From Alphaproteobacteria bacterium (lineage in GTDB: Bacteria; Pseudomonadota; Alphaproteobacteria; Rhizobiales; GCA-2746425): 64,000 bases of DNA. Shown here piece after piece: positions 60,081 through 64,000 of this stretch (the stretch's first letter is position 1; each line of letters begins with the position of its first letter). The DNA lies in contig JANSWZ010000002.1 in NCBI GenBank assembly GCA_024743215.1, positions 1 to 64,000 of the forward strand. Direction: 5' to 3'. A program made the translations under genes and the position numbers. The notes beneath the pieces were generated by a model. That model had not been told where the DNA came from, searched no databases, and worked only from the letters and a program-made list of their open reading frames with translations.

Positions 60081-61069
60081 GCGCTGCGCTCCTCAGATTT
60101 GTCGCTGTGCAGGCGACTGACTTCGTGACAAGCGACTTCAACATGGGCGTATTGCACGATTTCCGGAGCCGTGGTGCGGCAGTGGTCCAAGGCGTATTCA
60201 CACCGGGGATTGAAAGCACATCCGTTTGGAATGGCGGCCAGAGATGGCATGTTGCCCGGTATTTGCTTGAGCGGATTACCGGGCTGGGTCTGTTGTGGCA
60301 GCGCGTTGATCAGACCCTGCGTATAGGGATGCTGTGGGTCATTGATAATCTCGCGTGTGCGTCCAGCTTCAATGATCTTGCCCGCATACATGACCAGAGT
60401 GCGTTCGGTCATCTGGCTGACAACCCCAAGGTCATGGGTGATCAGAATGAGGCCAACCTTGTTTGACTGGCACAGTTCCAACAGCAGTTCCATGATGTCG
60501 GCCTGGATCGTCACATCAAGCGCTGTTGTTGGTTCATCGGCAATAATCAATTGCGGATCCAGCAAGAGTGCGATTGCAATAACAATGCGTTGTCGCATCC
60601 CACCGGACAATTCATGGGGGTACTGGCCCAGACGATCTTCTGGCGAGGGAATGTAAACCTCGCGCAATTTGACGATCGCGATCTGCTCCGCTTCTTTTTG
60701 GCTTAGCTTACGATGGGCTCTCAAGGTTTCAACCATCTGTTGTCCGATCGTAAGCACCGGATTGAGCGTAACCATGGGATCTTGAAAAATCATCGCCATC
60801 TGATTGCCGCGAATCGAGCGCATCTGCGATTCCGACATTTTAACGATATCGTCGCCCTGGAACAGAATTGTCCCATTGTCGATGAAACCCGGGCGACTGA
60901 GCAAATTCATCAAGGAAAATCCGGTGATGGATTTGCCTGCACCCGACTCCCCCACAATTCCAAGACGTTCGCCTTTCGCCAGGTCGAAGCTGATCCGGTT
61001 CAGTGCAGTCACCGAACTATCACGCGTGGCGAATTTAACTGTCAGATCGCGCACTGAAAGCAATGTCAT
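60077..61069 (-). CDS. Peptide/opine-type ABC transporter ATP-binding protein (DppD/OppD-like)
   Basis: A 330-residue ATPase. Walker A GESGAGKSITG (about residues 39-49), signature LSGGMRQRIVIAIAL, Walker B QLIIADEPTTALD, switch His in THDLGVVSQM, and a C-terminal Cys motif (CAFNPRCEYALDHCRT). Starts six bases after the permease stop. Together with the DppF-like protein it drives uptake. Confidence 0.92.
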   Translation of the reverse strand: MTLLSVRDLTVKFATRDSSVTALNRISFDLAKGERLGIVGESGAGKSITGFSLMNLLSRPGFIDNGTILFQGDDIVKMSESQMRSIRGNQMAMIFQDPMVTLNPVLTIGQQMVETLRAHRKLSQKEAEQIAIVKLREVYIPSPEDRLGQYPHELSGGMRQRIVIAIALLLDPQLIIADEPTTALDVTIQADIMELLLELCQSNKVGLILITHDLGVVSQMTERTLVMYAGKIIEAGRTREIINDPQHPYTQGLINALPQQTQPGNPLKQIPGNMPSLAAIPNGCAFNPRCEYALDHCRTTAPEIVQYAHVEVACHEVSRLHSDKSEERSA

Positions 61070-61074
61070 TGCGC

Positions 61075-62019
61075 TTATCCTTTAAACGATTTGGGGTTCA
61101 GAACATCACGCATCCAGTCCCCCAACAAATTGATGACGAGCACCAGAACCACGAGCACCACACCGGGGATTGCGGTAATCCACCAACTGCCGGAGAAGAT
61201 GTAATCAAACCCGGAGGAAATCAGCGACCCAAGGGAGGGTTGGCTTGGCGGCATGCCCAATCCGAGGAAGGAAAGCGACGCTTCTGAAATAATGGCGTTT
61301 GCCACCTGGACCGTAGAAATCACGAAGATGGGTGACATTGAGTTTGGCAGGATGTGCCGCACCATAATGCGCAATGGGCCAAACCCAAGAACCCGGGCGC
61401 CGTCCACATATTCCTTTTTCTTCTCTGCAAGCACCGTTGCACGCACTGTTCGCGCATATTGCGGCCACTCGGCTACGCCAATGACCACGATCAGGAAATA
61501 GATGGCATATTGGTTGAACGTCTCTGACCCGAACATGGCTTGTGTGACAGCCAGAAAGATGATCGCAACCATCAAAGTAGAGAAAGACAGTTGGATATCT
61601 GCCAACCGCATCAACAGACTGTCCAGCCGACCGCCAACATAGCCAGCTATCAGGCCGATGGTGATGCCGAGGAATGCCTGCAAGGCGACTGCGCATAGTC
61701 CAATCAAAAGTGAAAGACGTGTGCCATACAGGATGGTTGACCACAGATCCCGGCCCTGATCATCGGTCCCGAACAGGAAACTCGGATCGGCACCCTCGAT
61801 CCAGATAGGTGGATACTCGCTGTTCATGATGTCGATCTGAGCCGGATCATATGGATCAAACGGCGCGACCAGCGGTGCGAAGATGGCCATCAATGCAACA
61901 GCAACGAAAATAATAAGAGAGACGACTGCAACCGGATTGCGCCGGAAGCTGTAGCCCATATTGGAGTCCCATAAACGGACCCAAAGAGAGGGCGGCGGGA
62001 TTGTTTCCAAAGTGCTCAT
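61075..62019 (-). CDS. Peptide/opine-type ABC transporter permease (DppC/OppC-like)
   Basis: A 314-residue permease with about six hydrophobic segments. The EAA loop is DGARVLGFGPLRIMVRHILPNSMSPIFVISTVQVANAIISEASLSFLGLG, the classic DppC signature. The N-terminal cytoplasmic stretch (WVRLWDSNMGYSFRRNPVAVVSLII) is typical. It overlaps the DppB-like gene by four bases (ATGA). Confidence 0.92.
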   Translation of the reverse strand: MSTLETIPPPSLWVRLWDSNMGYSFRRNPVAVVSLIIFVAVALMAIFAPLVAPFDPYDPAQIDIMNSEYPPIWIEGADPSFLFGTDDQGRDLWSTILYGTRLSLLIGLCAVALQAFLGITIGLIAGYVGGRLDSLLMRLADIQLSFSTLMVAIIFLAVTQAMFGSETFNQYAIYFLIVVIGVAEWPQYARTVRATVLAEKKKEYVDGARVLGFGPLRIMVRHILPNSMSPIFVISTVQVANAIISEASLSFLGLGMPPSQPSLGSLISSGFDYIFSGSWWITAIPGVVLVVLVLVINLLGDWMRDVLNPKSFKG

Positions 62020-62996
62020 GCCCCCATCCTTGCCAGGTTGACCATGGGATTTACCAACCCATAGATCAGATCAACGATGGTATTCGTCACGACAAAAATG
62101 AAGCCGACGACAATCAGATAAGCCACGATCAGCGGCGTATCGACCCGGTTTACAGCTTCCAGAAACATGAACCCCATTCCCGGCCACTGAAACACAGTTT
62201 CTGTGAGAATTGTGTAAGCGACCATGGTTCCGATCTGCACACCGCCAACGGTAATCACCGGCAAGAGCGTGTTTTTGAGCGCATGGACAAAATAGATGCG
62301 CCACGGCCAAATCCCCTTGGCTCTGGCATATTTGACATACTCACTTTGCAGCACTTCCATCATCTCTGACCGGATCAGGCGGATGAACAAAGGCAGCATG
62401 ATTGATGCCAAGGCGAGCGAGGGCAGGAAGATGTGAGACCAGCCATCAAGCGTCGCAAAATTGGTTTCCCAATAGCCAAAGACATGAACCAAATCGCCAC
62501 GGCCGAAGGATGGAAACCAACCATAGCCAACAGCAAATACATAAATCATCAGAATTGCTGTCAGAAAGACCGGCACTGATATGCCGACAATTGACAGGCC
62601 CATGATTATACGACTGAGAATCGTGTTGGGTCGGATCGCGGTATAAACACCCAGCGGCACCGAAAAACCAACGATTATGAAAGTTGCCCCGAGCACCAAT
62701 TCCAAGGTGGCCGGAAGTTTCTTCAAAATGACATCAAGTGCCGGTTCCTTGAAAAAATAGCTGGTACCCAAATCGCCCTGAAGCGCTTTGCCAAGAAAAC
62801 GGGTGTATTGAATCACAAAACTATCGTTCAGGCCCAATTCCTCGCGCAGCTCTTGCCGCACTTCTTCAGAGACTGACTGCCCGAGCAATTCGCGCAGTGG
62901 ATCTCCGAGATTATCCTGAATAGCGAAGCCAATGAGTGAGATTACGAACATCACGGCAACGGCCTGGAAAACACGTTTCACGAGGTAGGCGAGCAT
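62016..62996 (-). CDS. Peptide/opine-type ABC transporter permease (DppB/OppB-like)
   Basis: A 326-residue permease with about six hydrophobic segments. It opens MLAYLVKRVFQAVAVMFVISLIGF, with EYVKYARAKGIWPWRIYFVHALKNTLLPVITVGGVQIG as the EAA-type loop. AAGAGAG precedes the ATG. It follows the receptor gene after a stable stem-loop. Confidence 0.92.
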   Translation of the reverse strand: MLAYLVKRVFQAVAVMFVISLIGFAIQDNLGDPLRELLGQSVSEEVRQELREELGLNDSFVIQYTRFLGKALQGDLGTSYFFKEPALDVILKKLPATLELVLGATFIIVGFSVPLGVYTAIRPNTILSRIIMGLSIVGISVPVFLTAILMIYVFAVGYGWFPSFGRGDLVHVFGYWETNFATLDGWSHIFLPSLALASIMLPLFIRLIRSEMMEVLQSEYVKYARAKGIWPWRIYFVHALKNTLLPVITVGGVQIGTMVAYTILTETVFQWPGMGFMFLEAVNRVDTPLIVAYLIVVGFIFVVTNTIVDLIYGLVNPMVNLARMGA

Positions 62997-63081
62997 ACTC
63001 TCTTAACCTGTTATCCCACTTGTCGTTGCCCCTTCGTTGCGTCGCGAAGAGTGCTGGTGAAAAGCGGTGGTTGCAAATGGC

Positions 63082-63115
63082 CTTCCGGGGCGAGGATTAT
63101 GGCTCGCCCCGGAAG
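63082..63115 (-). other. Intercistronic stem-loop after the dppA-like receptor gene
   Basis: CTTCCGGGGCGAG and CTCGCCCCGGAAG pair perfectly (13 pairs) around an eight-base loop. It lies 21 bases past the receptor stop on the minus strand and has no T-run. As with the aglE-aglF loop, it should stabilise the receptor transcript over the permease part. Confidence 0.75.
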
Positions 63116-63135
63116 ATGATCAAACGAACTGAGAC

Positions 63136-64000
63136 TTACTTGTCGACAACAAGATCGCCAAAGTATGGGAAGTTCAGTGCATTCACGATTTTTTCAGCGT
63201 GGATGCCTTCGCGGGCGCCCCAAGCCAGATTCTGCCAATGGAGCGGAATAAAGGCCGCTTCATCATACAGAATTCCTTCCAGCTTCTGCAGCATTTCCCC
63301 ACGCTTCGCCATGTCGGTTTCGCTGTTGGAAGCATTCATCAATGCGTCAGCTTCTGCATTGCAATAGGCACCGGAATTGTACTGACCATTTCCTGTAGCG
63401 TCGTCCTGGCAAGCAGACAGGAACTGATGGAAATTCGCACTATCTTCCGTATCCGCATGCCAACCAATCATCATCATGTCTGCTGCGCGCTCGTCGAATT
63501 TAGGCCAGTATTGGGCCTTCGGCATTGTTTGCAGGTCAACTTTGATGTTGATTTTGGACAGCATAGACGCAACGGCCTGAGCAATCTTGTCATCGTTCAC
63601 ATAACGGTTGTTTGGCGCCATCATGGTGATTGAGAAGCCATCTTCATATCCGGCTTCCTTCATCAGGGACTGAGCCATTTCCACATCGAAACGCGGTGTC
63701 AGTTCAGCATTGTAACCCAGATAACCAGCAGGGCTGGCCTGTGCACCAACGGTACCAAATCCGCGCATGATGCGATCAACGATACCGGCATTGTTCACCG
63801 CATAGTCGATTGCCTTACGTACGCGAGCATCTTTGAACGCTTCTACGCGATCCTGGTTCATCTGGAATGTGATGATCCGGGTGCCGGGCATAGTGATCAG
63901 GTTTGTGCCGGCATTTTCTTCGACACGCTTCAGATCTGTTGGTGGAACCGGAGCTATGAAATCAACATCTCCGGCGAGAAGTGCTGCTACCCGGGTAGGA
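63136..64000 (-). CDS. Peptide/opine-type ABC transporter solute receptor (partial)
   Basis: The C-terminal 288 residues of an SBP_bac_5 receptor; the frame stays open to the right edge, so the N-terminus and signal peptide are outside the window. Visible parts include TRVAALLAGDVDFIAPVP (the hinge region of DppA-type receptors), RVRKAIDYAVNNAGIVDRIMRGFG and HADTEDSANFHQFLSACQDD. It delivers the ligand to the DppBC-like permease. The ligand is probably a peptide, opine or related compound; this cannot be decided from the sequence. Confidence 0.93.
   Translation of the reverse strand, partial: PTRVAALLAGDVDFIAPVPPTDLKRVEENAGTNLITMPGTRIITFQMNQDRVEAFKDARVRKAIDYAVNNAGIVDRIMRGFGTVGAQASPAGYLGYNAELTPRFDVEMAQSLMKEAGYEDGFSITMMAPNNRYVNDDKIAQAVASMLSKINIKVDLQTMPKAQYWPKFDERAADMMMIGWHADTEDSANFHQFLSACQDDATGNGQYNSGAYCNAEADALMNASNSETDMAKRGEMLQKLEGILYDEAAFIPLHWQNLAWGAREGIHAEKIVNALNFPYFGDLVVDK

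Overview
The window comes from an alphaproteobacterial chromosome, most likely a Hyphomicrobiales (Rhizobiales)-type organism. The support is the infA-maf-yacG-tRNA-Phe neighbourhood, an aglEFGAK alpha-glucoside cluster, and a high density of TRAP and ABC uptake systems. No 16S or other taxonomic marker is present, so this is inference from gene content and order. The left third is a prophage and the rest is host chromosome.

Region 1 (1-23.5 kb) is a temperate podovirus-like prophage, cut by the left edge of the window. Its integrase lies next to the 3' end of tRNA-Phe (GAA), the presumed attachment site. A LexA-like CI repressor (11.1-11.7 kb) is flanked by two near-identical divergent operator-promoters. 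The leftward early operon runs Cro-like, regulator, methyltransferase-like, primase-polymerase/helicase, then a phage NusG paralogue. Further left on the same strand is the head/packaging operon (terS, terL, gp13-like, portal, Bbp19-like, scaffold, coat). The rightward operon carries recombination and replication genes: DUF2800, DUF2815, family A polymerase, VRR-nuclease, SNF2 helicase, MazG-like, deoxyribosyltransferase-like, excisionase-like and integrase. Two probable cargo genes break the operon logic: a four-helix membrane protein (5.7-6.5 kb) and a membrane-anchored pentapeptide-repeat protein antisense inside the replication operon. Around the nusG-like gene are a cluster of TGTCCGG repeats with a long palindrome and, downstream, a structured element carrying an ops-like octamer. 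Together they suggest a NusG-type switch from early to late transcription. This is the most interesting hypothesis in the window, and it is inference.

Region 2 (23.5-28.6 kb) holds tRNA-Phe, yacG, nnr, maf and infA, then a secreted Lys-rich protein ending in sixteen GGNDR repeats and a roughly 790-base AT-rich gap with a candidate small RNA. Region 3 (28.6-37.9 kb) holds pirin, a resorcylate-decarboxylase-like amidohydrolase, an M24-fold protein, a 2-hydroxyacid dehydrogenase, a TRAP transporter and a GST whose stop codon abuts a MITE-like element, then a lytic transglycosylase.

Region 4 (38-44.9 kb) is aglKAGFE. Region 5 (44.9-54 kb) is a second GST and a second catabolic block: DRE-TIM synthase-like, GntR regulator, hydroxyquinol-type dioxygenase, TRAP transporter, OsmC, nitroreductase and YciI-like. 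Regions 3 and 5 together suggest uptake and breakdown of dihydroxylated aromatic acids, although the hydroxylase and maleylacetate reductase are not in the window. Region 6 (54-64 kb) has a GNAT, an EamA exporter, an IalB-like periplasmic protein, an aldehyde dehydrogenase, LysR and a peptide/opine-type ABC transporter (dppABCDF-like) cut by the right edge.
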